A stretch of DNA of 55,359 nucleotides from Bacteroidota bacterium. GTDB taxonomy: Bacteria > Bacteroidota > Bacteroidia > Flavobacteriales_F > PHOS-HE28. Every line of letters begins with the position of its first letter. Position 1 is the stretch's first letter. Position numbers and translations under genes: made by a program. This document shows, piece after piece, positions 1-8,875 of this stretch. The notes under the pieces are model-generated. The model had not been told where the DNA came from. It searched no databases and saw only the letters and a program-made list of their open reading frames with translations. Location: contig JAEZDL010000045.1 in NCBI GenBank assembly GCA_023418095.1, positions 1-55,359 of the forward strand, in the 5' to 3' direction.

Positions 1-199
1 CCTTCTTGTCATCGGGAATGATGTAGGTCGGTTCGAAACCGTTCTCCACATCAACGCTCAGGTCGCGCTCGGGCAGATCGCGCACGTGGCCGTAACTGCT
101 GAGCACGGTGAAACCATCGCCCAGGTACTTCTCGATCGTCTTCGCCTTCGCTGGAGACTCCACGATCACCAGATCGCCGCCTGCATTTTTCTTCGCCAT
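1..199 (-). CDS. topA: DNA topoisomerase I, 5' end only
   Basis: This minus-strand reading frame starts with ATG at 199 and runs off the left edge, so only about 66 N-terminal residues are visible. After a short basic leader (MAKKN) comes [18 protein letters not shown], the first strand and catalytic-Glu segment of the Toprim domain of type IA topoisomerases, and then SYGHVRDLP, also typical of bacterial TopA. The enzyme relaxes negatively supercoiled DNA in the cytoplasm through a tyrosine-linked intermediate; the tyrosine would lie outside the window. The start is the only ATG before the conserved block. It has its own upstream gap of about 300 bp. The identification is firm; completeness cannot be judged. 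Confidence 0.95.
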   Translation of the reverse strand, partial: MAKKNAGGDLVIVESPAKAKTIEKYLGDGFTVLSSYGHVRDLPERDLSVDVENGFEPTYIIPDDKK

Positions 200-271
200 G
201 CCTCGGAATTGGGGGCACAAAGAAAAGCGCACCGGGATAGCAAGCGCGCGATCCTGCTTCCTTACTATATA

Positions 272-289
272 CTTCCCCTAAAGGGGAAG
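272..289. other. Perfect hairpin in the topA upstream gap
   Basis: The 309-bp gap between topA (start 199) and the DUF4870 gene (stop 509) holds no convincing gene. It contains a perfect inverted repeat, CTTCCCC-TAAA-GGGGAAG, with a TATATA stretch on its left flank and GGAATTTTT on its right. It could be a weak terminator for the gene upstream on the minus strand or a control element in the topA leader, about 75 nt from the start codon. Neither flank has the uninterrupted T-run of a clear intrinsic terminator, so the role is open. Nothing else is visible in the gap except frequent GATC. Confidence 0.4.
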
Positions 290-508
290 GAATTTTTCAA
301 CAGGAACGATCAGTGAAGGGATCGGAAATGCGGGCACTATCGATCCGGGTGCCGATCGGCGGAAAAAGCACTTTCAACATATGTTGATGAACAGGCACGC
401 GGTCAATGGCAGCGCGTAGCGCGGAAAAGTTCCCAACGCTGGATCAACTTCTGGCTGTGGAGGCGAGATCGGGCAAATTTGGGCAGATCCCTCCCCCGAT
501 CCAACGAT

Positions 509-868
509 CTACTTGATGAACCGGATGGTCATCGGATAACGATAGATCTTGCCTTCACTCGCTCTCACGGTCGCGATGATGATGAATACCAGCGCCAGCA
601 TGCCAACGATCATCATCAGGAATGCGCCGATGATGATCAGCATGAGCACGCCGCATACGATCATCGCCAGGATGAGCGTGATCTGGAAATTCAGCGACTC
701 CTTCGCATTCTCTGTCACGAAAGCCGATTCATCCTTCTTCAGCAACCAGATGATCAATGGCGCGAGAAACCCGCCGACGAGCGTGAGCACATGCGCCAGG
801 ATCGCGAGCGTGCGCTCTTCACTGGTGGCTGTCGGTGAAGCTGGTTGGGAGATGAATTGTTGTTCCAT
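509..868 (-). CDS. DUF4870 / Tic20-like small membrane protein
   Basis: The gene encodes 119 residues. A soluble N-terminus of about 18 residues is followed by EERTLAILAHVLTLVGGFLAPLIIW, a segment with the AxLxHLxxLxGxxxP pattern of DUF4870 proteins. The second half (about residues 60-105) is two very hydrophobic helices rich in Ile, Leu and Met, and the protein ends in RYPMTIRFIK, a usual C-terminus in this family. It should be an inner-membrane protein with three or so helices. The family is widespread and has no established function. The length and the start at MEQQF fit the family. It is transcribed away from msrB and toward topA. Confidence 0.85.
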   Translation of the reverse strand: MEQQFISQPASPTATSEERTLAILAHVLTLVGGFLAPLIIWLLKKDESAFVTENAKESLNFQITLILAMIVCGVLMLIIIGAFLMMIVGMLALVFIIIATVRASEGKIYRYPMTIRFIK

Positions 869-991
869 GGTGGTGGTTCGGCTGATCGAATGTAGCTTTT
901 CGATCGGAACCCGGATCGGATGTTTTCAACCGATCCATCCAACGATCCGCTCCGATCCGCGTTCATCTTTGCAAAGACCTGTTCAAAAACC

Positions 992-1540
992 ATGATCCGC
1001 CCGTTGCGCCAGTCCATAATGTACCTTCATGTCGCGCTTTCCGCGTTGCTGCTGGGCTGCAGCGAAAGCAACGGACAGCAGATCGATCCAGAGAAGATGA
1101 CACAATACGATCACAGCGGCAATCCGCATTACTCGCACACCGACACCGCAACGCTCGATGTTCCGAAGACGGAATGGAAGAAGATCCTTCCGCCGGACCT
1201 CTACCACATTGCTTTTGAGAAAGGGACGGAGCGCGCTTTCACCGGAAAATACTGGGATTTTGAAGGGATCGGAACCTATGCCTGCGCGGTTTGTGGCAAT
1301 GTGCTGTTCCAGGCCGATGCCAAATTTGCGAGCAGCTGCGGCTGGCCCAGCTTCTACAAGGCCGATCGCGAAGGCGGCGTCCAGTATCACGATGACAACA
1401 GTTTCGGCATGCGACGGATCGAAGTGACCTGCGGCCGTTGCAGCGCGCATCTCGGCCACATCTTCGACGATGGGCCGCCGCCGACCGGTAAACGTTACTG
1501 CATCAATTCCGTGAGTTTGGAGTTCCTGGGGAAGAATTAG
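992..1540 (+). CDS. msrB: Peptide-methionine (R)-S-oxide reductase, lipoprotein form
   Basis: The product (182 aa from ATG 992) reduces methionine-R-sulfoxide in proteins. The MsrB fold is complete: zinc ligands Cys98/Cys101 (CAVC) and Cys147/Cys150 (CGRC), a likely resolving Cys116 in SSCGWPSF, and the catalytic Cys170 in RYCINSVSL. The N-terminus is MIRPLRQ, a hydrophobic stretch, then LLLGC at residues 19-23, a lipobox. The mature enzyme is therefore probably anchored by Cys23 in the cell envelope and repairs envelope proteins. I chose ATG 992 because it supplies the basic n-region of the signal peptide; the in-frame upstream start at 920 would hide it. It is monocistronic by position. The function is certain; the lipoprotein status is inferred from the signal sequence. 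Confidence 0.93.
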   Translation: MIRPLRQSIMYLHVALSALLLGCSESNGQQIDPEKMTQYDHSGNPHYSHTDTATLDVPKTEWKKILPPDLYHIAFEKGTERAFTGKYWDFEGIGTYACAVCGNVLFQADAKFASSCGWPSFYKADREGGVQYHDDNSFGMRRIEVTCGRCSAHLGHIFDDGPPPTGKRYCINSVSLEFLGKN

Positions 1541-1695
1541 CGGACGGTTGGATCCCAAGAGACGGCGGGATCACGTGATCCCTGACGTTCGATCCGGAAG
1601 TCTGCACCGGTGCTGGGAATTCAAGAAAATATGCACTGTACCGGAGAGATCGCTGCGGATCGATATTAAATTCAAGGCTCCAGATCCACCGAGCC

Positions 1696-1986
1696 ATGCC
1701 AGTGATCAATGCCACCCTGATCCCGAAAGAGCAGATCGCCACCCTGCGTTTCCCCCGGCAACCGTTGTCCCTGAGCGAACATGAGCGACGGCGCATCGTG
1801 GAGCGCATGCATGAAGCGACGCGCCTTGGCAACGCCGAGCACGGCAAATGCCGGATCATCTTCGAGGATGCCGAAGGCGTGAAGGCCGTGGAGACCACGA
1901 TCTGGACCTACGACCCGGAGAACATCGTGCTGAAATACGGAATGTCGATACCTGTTTCGCGGGTGTTGAGCATTGACATTCCTTAA
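1696..1986 (+). CDS. Small conserved-type protein of unknown function
   Basis: This gene encodes 96 residues starting MPVINATLIPKEQIATLRFP. I do not recognise a named domain. Composition is mixed alpha/beta: a helical stretch rich in Arg and Glu (about residues 25-45, SEHERRRIVERMHEATRLGN), then strands containing KCRIIFEDAEG and KAVETTIWTYD, ending VLSIDIP. There is no signal peptide or membrane segment, so it should be cytosolic. The alternating hydrophobic strands in the C-terminal half suggest a small beta-sheet domain. It lies alone between msrB and the DsbD-like genes, on the same strand, with gaps of about 155 bp before and 90 bp after. It reads as a real gene because the start is well placed and no better frame overlaps it. 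Confidence 0.7.
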   Translation: MPVINATLIPKEQIATLRFPRQPLSLSEHERRRIVERMHEATRLGNAEHGKCRIIFEDAEGVKAVETTIWTYDPENIVLKYGMSIPVSRVLSIDIP

Positions 1987-2027
1987 CAGCGGGAACCGGT
2001 CAGGATAACAAGGATCGGGAGAGCGGC

Positions 2028-2061
2028 TTGGGCAAGCAAAGCGGCCGAACCGCTAAATTTG
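2028..2061 (+). promoter_or_regulatory. Candidate promoter of the DsbD-like pair
   Basis: TAAATTTG at 2054-2061 matches the Bacteroidota -7 box TAnnTTTG exactly. A TTG at 2028-2030 lies 23 nt upstream, at the long end of the accepted spacing. Transcription would begin near 2065, about 10 nt before the first ATG of the gene at 2075, giving a very short leader. Confidence 0.5.
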
Positions 2062-2074
2062 TTTCCCACCGATC

Positions 2075-2527
2075 ATGATGTTCACATTGATCCTTCTTGC
2101 GTCACTTTTCACCGGCGATCCGCCTGTGGCGTGGGAATTCCGATCCATCGCCAATGGGACCGAGGAAATGGAGATCCTGATCGTTGCGGACATTGATGAA
2201 GGCTGGCATGTGTACGCCACGGATCTGCCCAGTGACGAAGGTCCACTGCCCACGGTATTCCGGTTCGAGGAGAGCAATGCCTTCCGGCTGAAGGGTGATC
2301 TGGCCGAACCCGAACCTGTGGAACAATTCGATCCCAATTTCGCCGTATTGGTGAAACACCATTCGGGGAAACCTGAATTCACCATGAAGCTGGAACGCAC
2401 CACGGCTGAAGCCTTCACCGTGAAAGGCGAAGTGGAATACATGGCCTGCAACGATCGCACCTGCCTGCCGCCTCTGGTGGTGCCATTCGCCATTGAAGTG
2501 AAGGAAGTTAGCCAAGCAAGAGAATGA
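2075..2527 (+). CDS. Stand-alone DsbD-alpha-like periplasmic domain protein
   Basis: The gene codes for 150 residues with a short hydrophobic leader (MMFTLILLASLFTG), probably a signal peptide, followed by an immunoglobulin-like domain. The motif MACNDRTCLPP near residue 130 is the two-cysteine signature of the N-terminal (alpha) domain of DsbD-type thiol:disulfide interchange proteins. WHVYATDLPSDEGPLPTVFRF is also typical of that domain. In DsbD this domain passes electrons from the membrane domain to periplasmic partners. Here it exists as a separate protein, and the next gene, overlapping by ATGA, carries its own copy of the same domain. The two are surely co-transcribed. A role as an extra electron acceptor for the neighbouring DsbD is inference. 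Confidence 0.82.
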   Translation: MMFTLILLASLFTGDPPVAWEFRSIANGTEEMEILIVADIDEGWHVYATDLPSDEGPLPTVFRFEESNAFRLKGDLAEPEPVEQFDPNFAVLVKHHSGKPEFTMKLERTTAEAFTVKGEVEYMACNDRTCLPPLVVPFAIEVKEVSQARE

Positions 2528-4587
2528 TGAGAAAGATCCTGTTCTTGTTGGTCGCGTTGATCAATTCGCTATTCGCCGCCGCGCAGATGCCGGGAACATC
2601 TCCTGCGGCCGATCCAGTGAAACTCGAGATCAACTCGGTGAAGGTTGATGGATCGATCTACGACATCACCGTTACCGCACGGATCGAAGAAGGATGGGCG
2701 GTGTATTCGCAGCAGAATTTCGGCGATATGGGTCCCTGGCCCACTTCGCTCGTGATCGATGCAAAGGAAGGGATCACCCTGGAAGGCACACCGGCCGAAA
2801 CGGGAAGCAAGGTGATCGATGGCCACGATGTGGTCTTCGATATGCAGGTGAAGAAATTCAAGGGTTCCGCCAGTTTCACCCAACGCGTGAAGCTTTCCGA
2901 TCCAGCGAAACCCATCACGGGCATGTTCGAATACATGACGTGCAACGATGAGACATGTCTTCCGCCGTCAACGAATTATTTCATCGTCGGTGCGGAAAGC
3001 GGCCAGTTCGAATTCAGTTCCCTTCCGCTCGATCCGAACGATGACCGTTTCGCAGGATTGGCCGTTGTGAAGGATCCGAAGAAGCTGAAACTGCCGAACA
3101 TCGATCTGGCCGCGCCGATCATTTCCAGTGGCGAAGGAACAACGCTCAAGCCGGAGAATTCACTTTGGAGGATCTTCTTCCTCGGCTTCATCGGCGGACT
3201 TCTCGCGCTTCTTACACCGTGCGTTTTCCCGATGATCCCGCTCACGGTAAGCTACTTCACCAAAGGCAGCGAGAGCGGCCAGGGCGTAAGGAATGCGATC
3301 ACTTACGGCGGTTTCATCCTGTTGATCTATCTCGCCTTCAGCATTCCGTTCCATCTTCTTGGATCGGTGAACCCGGAGATCTTCAACGAGATAAGCACCA
3401 ACCCGTGGTTGAACATCTTCTTCTTCGTGATCTTCATCGTTTTCGCGATCTCCTTCTTCGGCTATTTCGAGATCACCCTGCCAAGCAGCTGGCTCAACAG
3501 CATGGATGCGAAAGCGAGCAAGTTCGGCGGAATGATCGGGATCTTCTTCATGGCAGTTACGCTGGCGCTCGTTTCGTTCAGCTGCACCGGCCCGATCCTG
3601 GGTTCGCTGCTCGCTGGCGCTCTTACTGCTGATGGTGGCGCGTGGCAGCTCACCGCCGGAATGGGTGGATTCGGTCTGGCGCTTGCGCTTCCGTTCGCAC
3701 TTTTCGCACTTTTCCCGGGTTGGTTGAATCAACTTCCGCGCTCTGGTAGCTGGTTGAATACTGTTAAGGTGACACTCGGATTCATCGAGCTCGCACTCGC
3801 GATCAAGTTCCTGAGCAACGCGGATCTGGTGATGAACTGGGGCATCATGCCGCGCGAGCTCTTCATCGCTTTCTGGATCATCGTGGGGATCGGACTTACG
3901 CTCTATCTCTTCGGCGCGATCCGCTTCCCGCACGACAGTCCGAAAACACGTCCAAGTCCGATCCGCATCACCACCGGATTGATGTCCGGCGCGTTCGTTC
4001 TCTATCTGATCCCCGGACTGACCAACGGCCCTTGGCGCAACCTGAAATTGCTCAGCGGATTCCCTCCGCCGCTCTTCTACAGTTATTACGAACAGGAAAG
4101 TGAATGTCCGCTGGATCTTACTTGCGCACACGATATCGAAGAAGGAATGGAGCGGGCGAAGGCGGAGGGAAAACCTATCATGCTCGATTTCACCGGCTGG
4201 GCGTGCGTGAATTGCCGGAAAATGGAAGAGAACGTGTGGCCGGAGAAGAACGTTTTCGATCTGTTGAGCAAGGAATATGTGCTTGTTTCACTCTACGTGG
4301 ATGATAAGCGCGAGCTTTCAAAGGAAGACCAGTTCATCTACGAAACGGCGAACGGCAACAAGAAACCGATCATCACCACAGGGAACAAGTGGGCGACGTT
4401 GCAGGCCGAGAATTTCTCGAGCGCAAGCCAGCCGCTATACGTGCTGCTAAGTCCAGATGGCAAACTGCTCACCGATCCGCTGGGATATACGCCGGATCGA
4501 AAAGCGTATGAGGCCTTCCTGCAGCGCGGTTTGCAGGCAATGGAACAGCTGAAGAAGGAAGAAAGTCAGGTGGTGGAGAACCACTGA
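2524..4587 (+). CDS. dsbD: Thiol:disulfide interchange protein, DsbD family
   Basis: This 687-residue inner-membrane protein should carry reducing equivalents from cytoplasmic thioredoxin to the periplasm. Three parts are visible. A signal peptide and alpha domain contain Cys140/Cys145 in TCNDETCLPP. A membrane domain (about 215-505) has the redox cysteines Cys233 in LTPCVFPMIP and Cys354 in SFSCTGPILG. A C-terminal thioredoxin-like domain has Cys561/Cys564 in GWACVNCRKM. All six expected cysteines are present, so it should be functional. It starts inside the stop of the preceding DsbD-alpha gene (ATGA overlap), showing translational coupling. Its 3' end overlaps the end of convergent tilS by 22 bp, so there is no room for a separate terminator. 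Confidence 0.93.
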   Translation: MMRKILFLLVALINSLFAAAQMPGTSPAADPVKLEINSVKVDGSIYDITVTARIEEGWAVYSQQNFGDMGPWPTSLVIDAKEGITLEGTPAETGSKVIDGHDVVFDMQVKKFKGSASFTQRVKLSDPAKPITGMFEYMTCNDETCLPPSTNYFIVGAESGQFEFSSLPLDPNDDRFAGLAVVKDPKKLKLPNIDLAAPIISSGEGTTLKPENSLWRIFFLGFIGGLLALLTPCVFPMIPLTVSYFTKGSESGQGVRNAITYGGFILLIYLAFSIPFHLLGSVNPEIFNEISTNPWLNIFFFVIFIVFAISFFGYFEITLPSSWLNSMDAKASKFGGMIGIFFMAVTLALVSFSCTGPILGSLLAGALTADGGAWQLTAGMGGFGLALALPFALFALFPGWLNQLPRSGSWLNTVKVTLGFIELALAIKFLSNADLVMNWGIMPRELFIAFWIIVGIGLTLYLFGAIRFPHDSPKTRPSPIRITTGLMSGAFVLYLIPGLTNGPWRNLKLLSGFPPPLFYSYYEQESECPLDLTCAHDIEEGMERAKAEGKPIMLDFTGWACVNCRKMEENVWPEKNVFDLLSKEYVLVSLYVDDKRELSKEDQFIYETANGNKKPIITTGNKWATLQAENFSSASQPLYVLLSPDGKLLTDPLGYTPDRKAYEAFLQRGLQAMEQLKKEESQVVENH

Positions 4588-5897
4588 CTTTTCAAGGCCA
4601 CGCGCAAGACCCGATCGGAAGTTGGATCGGCCTTGTGCCGGTCGCTGATCCGCATGCGGGGGAGCCACACGATCTCGCCGCCGCTTTCGAGAACCATCAC
4701 CTTTCGCTTCTCGTTCCTCGGGATCTTGGCATCGATCAACAGATCGCTGATCAATTTGCTTCCATTCAACCTGATCGGCCTGATGCGATCACCATTCCGC
4801 CATGGCCGGTAGATCAGTGGAAACGTGATCGTTGCCAGATCGAGCCATGCCACCGTGGAACCTGCGGAAAGATCGATCCGATCGGCTGTCGCAATGTCGA
4901 ATTCCAGTGGCAGATCCGGAGAAATGTCATTGAGCGAAGCGATCGTCCAGGAATGTGGAAATTCTTCCAGCGGAGCGATCAGCAGGTTTTCGCGATCTAC
5001 GATCGCTTCGATCCCATTTCCGATGAACCTTGCCCCAATTCTTCCCGATCGCAATGCGATCAAAATATCATCCAATTGATCGGGATGAAAACCGCGCGAC
5101 CGCAAAAGATGATGTAGTAAAAGCTTCGGTGTTCCGCTTTCCAAGATCGATCGGATCGCGATCCGTTGAGATCCCGGATCATTTACTTCCAACTGGAATT
5201 TCTCAAGATGCTCTTTGATCAGGAGATCGAGTTCGCGTGAATGATCAACTGTTCTTGCAAGCGACCGGCGCACGCCGGGACGCCAACCTTCGATCAGCGG
5301 CAGCAATTCATGCCTGATCCTGTTACGCAAATAGTGCGGATCGGAATTGCTGCGATCCTCACGGAACTCGATCGAATTTTCTTCCGCATAACCTGCGATC
5401 TCCGCCCGCGAGCATTCCAACAAAGGGCGGATGAACGCACCGGAGACCGGCGGGATCATCTGCCAGGAATGCGCACCCATACCCTGGATCAGCTGGAGCA
5501 TCAACGTTTCGATCGCATCATCCTGGTGATGCGCCAGCGCCAGTCTGGGCGGTCCCTGTGCTGTTAATTCCGAGAAGAACTCGTACCGCAATTCGCGCGC
5601 AGCCATTTGAACCGAGATGCCTTTACGCTGCGCGAGTTCGTTCACTTCCACACGCGCGCTCGTGAACGGGATCCTGTTGCGTTCACACAGTTCCTTCACG
5701 AATTGAAGGTCCATGTCGCTTTCCGATCCGCGCAAGCCGTGATCGATGTGCACCACGTGACAGGGATGGCGCAACGAACGCAATAGGTGCAACAACACCA
5801 TACTGTCGATCCCGCCACTCACCGCCACCCACAAGGGTTCGCGCCACTCCGCCATGCGGTGTCGTTCCATGTACCGGCGCACTTTCTGTCGCATCAT
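4566..5897 (-). CDS. tilS: tRNA(Ile)-lysidine synthase
   Basis: TilS attaches lysine to C34 of the CAU anticodon tRNA-Ile, changing it to lysidine so that AUA is read as isoleucine. The product has 443 residues. The N-terminal PP-loop ATPase is clear: VAVSGGIDSMVLLHLL with SGGIDS at residues 27-32, then HIDHGLRG and LAHHQDDAIETLMLQL. The C-terminal domain contains YRPWRNGDRIRPIRLNGSKLISDLLIDAK-type sequence (split here by position), as in full-length TilS. It is the last gene of the minus-strand run and its start overlaps the pabB stop by ATGA. It converges with dsbD, overlapping 22 bp at the 3' ends. It is an essential housekeeping gene in bacteria using this tRNA. Confidence 0.95.
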   Translation of the reverse strand: MMRQKVRRYMERHRMAEWREPLWVAVSGGIDSMVLLHLLRSLRHPCHVVHIDHGLRGSESDMDLQFVKELCERNRIPFTSARVEVNELAQRKGISVQMAARELRYEFFSELTAQGPPRLALAHHQDDAIETLMLQLIQGMGAHSWQMIPPVSGAFIRPLLECSRAEIAGYAEENSIEFREDRSNSDPHYLRNRIRHELLPLIEGWRPGVRRSLARTVDHSRELDLLIKEHLEKFQLEVNDPGSQRIAIRSILESGTPKLLLHHLLRSRGFHPDQLDDILIALRSGRIGARFIGNGIEAIVDRENLLIAPLEEFPHSWTIASLNDISPDLPLEFDIATADRIDLSAGSTVAWLDLATITFPLIYRPWRNGDRIRPIRLNGSKLISDLLIDAKIPRNEKRKVMVLESGGEIVWLPRMRISDRHKADPTSDRVLRVALKSQWFSTT

Positions 5898-7120
5898 TTC
5901 AACGCGTTGATCACCGATCGGGCCTTCAACTCACACTCCTCCCACTCCTTCTGCGGATCGCATTGCGCGGTGAGCGCACTGCCGGTGAAAAGCGAACATT
6001 TTCCTGTGGTCGCATCATGGAGAACGGTCCTGATCACAACATTCAGATCGGCCGATCCATCAGGTGCGAAGAAACCGAGCGATCCACTGAAAAGTCCACG
6101 CGACCGTTGTTCGGCCTTATCGATCAATTGCATGGCGCGGAATTTCGGGGCGCCTGTCATGCTCGCCATCGGAAAGCAGGCATGTACGACATCGATCGGC
6201 GTGAAGCCCTCCTTGATGTTCGCAGTGATCGTACTGATCATCTGGTGAACGTTGCGGTGTTGCTGCACCGCGCAAAGTTCCTTCACTTTCACCGTAGCGC
6301 TCGCCGCGATCTTGGAGAGATCATGCCGCATCACATCCAGCGCCATGATGTTCTCGCTTCGCTCCTTTGGATCGGAAGCAAGCTCCTGTGCAAGTTCACG
6401 ATCGGCGATCGGATCCTGCGACCGTGGCCTTGTTCCCTTCATCGGTTGCGCGATCACATTCCCGCGATCGAATGAAAGGAAACGCTCCGGTGAAGCGCAG
6501 AGCGCGAACTTTTCGCCAAGGCGATGAAAGGCTGCGAACCGTGCATCGGTCCGTTCCAAGAGTTTCGCAAAGCTTCCGTAGGGATCGAAGCCGATCGCAT
6601 CCGCGCGGCGCTCCGTGCAGAAGTTCACTTCGTAGATGTCGCCGCGCTGAATGTGCATCAGCAGACCATTCGCGCGATCGAGATATTCCTCCCGTGTGAA
6701 GACCGTTCTCCAGCTGATCTCCGATCCGCCTTTCATCCTTATCGGATCGGAGAACAGCTGCTGACAGAATCGTTCACCTTCTTCAAGATCGTTCCTGAAC
6801 GCGTGCAGGAAGCATCCTCCGGCCGTCCATTCGATCACCCAGCGTGCCACCGACCATTTCTCCAATGGTGATCCGTGAACGGTGCTGCCCGGGTCCAACG
6901 CAGGTTCCAGCTGATCCTTCAATTCATAGAGAAGATGGCCGAAATACCATTCATTGGCACAGTGATCTGCGAACTGCGGTCTTTGCACATCGTACAACGC
7001 TTCAACGAAAAGGAGCGATCGATCCCGGTCCGCGATCCTTCGAAAAAGGAATTCAGCATGATCATGCAATGCATGCCAGTTGATCGAACTCGAAGGGCTC
7101 AACGGAACGGTTACGCGCAT
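5894..7120 (-). CDS. pabB: Aminodeoxychorismate synthase component I (chorismate-binding)
   Basis: The 408-residue protein belongs to the chorismate-utilising family (TrpE/PabB/isochorismate synthase). The C-terminal half carries the family signatures: PERFLSF, PMKGTRPR, SENIMALDVMRHDLSKI, MTGAPKFRAMQLID and FSGSLGFF. The lysine at position 228 in PMKGT matches the PIKGT motif of PabB, where TrpE has alanine. That favours 4-amino-4-deoxychorismate synthesis for p-aminobenzoate and folate. The N-terminal region is short and divergent. No glutamine amidotransferase subunit is in the window. It overlaps tilS by ATGA and follows lnt by 39 nt. The PabB assignment rests on the lysine; a dual-use enzyme cannot be excluded. 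Confidence 0.85.
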   Translation of the reverse strand: MRVTVPLSPSSSINWHALHDHAEFLFRRIADRDRSLLFVEALYDVQRPQFADHCANEWYFGHLLYELKDQLEPALDPGSTVHGSPLEKWSVARWVIEWTAGGCFLHAFRNDLEEGERFCQQLFSDPIRMKGGSEISWRTVFTREEYLDRANGLLMHIQRGDIYEVNFCTERRADAIGFDPYGSFAKLLERTDARFAAFHRLGEKFALCASPERFLSFDRGNVIAQPMKGTRPRSQDPIADRELAQELASDPKERSENIMALDVMRHDLSKIAASATVKVKELCAVQQHRNVHQMISTITANIKEGFTPIDVVHACFPMASMTGAPKFRAMQLIDKAEQRSRGLFSGSLGFFAPDGSADLNVVIRTVLHDATTGKCSLFTGSALTAQCDPQKEWEECELKARSVINALK

Positions 7121-7159
7121 TGCGGCGGCAAGTTACCGGCGGATCGGAACACAGCGGGC

Positions 7160-8839
7160 TCAGGCGCGGAAAGCCCTGCGGCGTATCCGTCGCACGAAGG
7201 CCAGCAGTAACAACAGCACACTGAACAGGATCGACACGCGGCCCACGCCATCGCCATGCTTCACGAAGAACGTGATCTCGTCGTTCAGATGCACCGTGCC
7301 GCGGATCGCCATGGGAACCCACCAGTCCGTTGGCTGCAGGATTGCACCGCGTTGATCAACGAAACAACTGATGCCGGTGTTCGCCGACCGCGCGATGCTT
7401 CTGCGGGTCTCGATCGCACGGATCGAAGCGAACGAAAGGTGTTGCCTGTAGCCAGGCGAAGTGCCCCACCAGCCATCGTTGGTGATGATCGCGATCATAT
7501 TGCCGCCATTGCGTACATGCGCAGCGATGTGTTCACCGAACACCGATTCATAACAGATCGCGGGCACAACGTTCAAGGACTTTTCGGTATCGATGAAGTT
7601 GCTGCGATCATCCTGCGCGCCAAGACTTCCGGTGGTGCCACCGAGATCGATCGCCAGTTCGTTCAATGGCCCGAGATGGTTCTCGAACGGCATCAATTCC
7701 ACTCCTGCAACGAGCTTGCTCTTGTGATAATGATCGATGTTCGCTTCGCTATCCAGGAAGAGCGCTGCGTTGTAAGATGCGGCAGCGTATCGCGTGCCAT
7801 CGATCGTACGTGCCGCGAGTGGACGTTCCTGCATCGGCGAGAACAGGTACGCTGATGACATGCCGGTGAGGATCGATATTCCGGGATGCTTCCGCTGGAA
7901 TTCACGCAACCTGGCAACACTTTCCGATCGCGAGAGATCGTTCTCCCAAAGGCCATGCAACGCCGGTGGATCCTGGCGCAGATCCATGGTCGTGCTTTCC
8001 TGGAGCGCTGTTTCGGGCATTACGACCAGCGCGGTCGTATCGGTTAGCTTCTCTTCAGCCAGTTCCAGCATCCGATCCAGTTGCGCCATCGGATCAACAC
8101 CGCCGAACTTCTCCTCGTACGGATCGATGTTGGGCTGCACGATCACCACTTCGATCGGCGTGCCTTTATCCCGATGATCGTTGTAACGCAGATAGGAAAT
8201 GGTGATCGGAACGATCAGCAGCAACACTGCAGTGAACAAACGCAGTATCCAGGTCCGCTGCGGTCTTCCCTTCAACCTCGAAACGATCGCGCGATCGATG
8301 AAAAGGTTGATCAGAAGCACCCAAAGACTTCCGCCCAACATGCCAGTGTATTCGTACCACTGTATCCATTCCGGTCGCGTGGCGAACACATTGCCGAGCG
8401 AGAACCACGGCCATTGCATATCCCAATCATGATCCAACCGTTCATAGCCGAGCCAGAAGAAGATGAATCCGAAGGCCGCCTCCCTCTCGCCTACGCTCCG
8501 CTTCACGATCCGCTTGAGCCACCACGGGATCGACATCAGCAGCGTGTTCACCAGCACCGGTACGCCGAAACTCGCGATGCGCGTGGGCAGCGGCTCGCTC
8601 ACCATGAAGAACCACCAGCTGCTTGCGAGATTCCAGATCGCCAACGCGATCATCACATAAGGGATGAACGATCTTTTGCGATCTCCGATCCGAGCATCGT
8701 GCAACCTTTCCGCGTGAAGTAAGGGCAGCCATGCGATGAACGCGAGCGGTGTGATCCCGCCGATCGCAGGCCAGGCAAGCGCCCACAGAACACCACTTGC
8801 GATCGACCATGAAAGTACTTGCGTGCGCGTGATCCCCAT
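7160..8839 (-). CDS. lnt: Apolipoprotein N-acyltransferase
   Basis: Lnt adds the third acyl chain to the N-terminal cysteine of lipoproteins at the inner membrane, the last step of lipoprotein maturation. The product has 559 residues. An N-terminal membrane region (about 1-215, several hydrophobic helices including PLAFIAWLPLL) precedes a nitrilase-type domain. The catalytic triad is visible: Glu276 in VVMPETAL, a Lys at 373-375 in YHKSKLVAGVE, and Cys429 in PAICYESVFGE. It follows the PorU-like gene by 36 nt and precedes pabB, so it looks co-transcribed with the sortase genes. The window encodes several lipoproteins (MsrB, LptE, DUF5689 protein) that would be its substrates. Confidence 0.95.
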   Translation of the reverse strand: MGITRTQVLSWSIASGVLWALAWPAIGGITPLAFIAWLPLLHAERLHDARIGDRKRSFIPYVMIALAIWNLASSWWFFMVSEPLPTRIASFGVPVLVNTLLMSIPWWLKRIVKRSVGEREAAFGFIFFWLGYERLDHDWDMQWPWFSLGNVFATRPEWIQWYEYTGMLGGSLWVLLINLFIDRAIVSRLKGRPQRTWILRLFTAVLLLIVPITISYLRYNDHRDKGTPIEVVIVQPNIDPYEEKFGGVDPMAQLDRMLELAEEKLTDTTALVVMPETALQESTTMDLRQDPPALHGLWENDLSRSESVARLREFQRKHPGISILTGMSSAYLFSPMQERPLAARTIDGTRYAAASYNAALFLDSEANIDHYHKSKLVAGVELMPFENHLGPLNELAIDLGGTTGSLGAQDDRSNFIDTEKSLNVVPAICYESVFGEHIAAHVRNGGNMIAIITNDGWWGTSPGYRQHLSFASIRAIETRRSIARSANTGISCFVDQRGAILQPTDWWVPMAIRGTVHLNDEITFFVKHGDGVGRVSILFSVLLLLLAFVRRIRRRAFRA

Positions 8840-8875
8840 GGAAAGGCAGCGAAAGTAAATGCCTGGCTGTTGCCG

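Noticed and set aside
3160..4131. Minus-strand open frame of 323 codons opposite dsbD
   Set aside because: The product is a charged, low-complexity string of Glu/Arg/His with no motif; dsbD is complete in the other strand.
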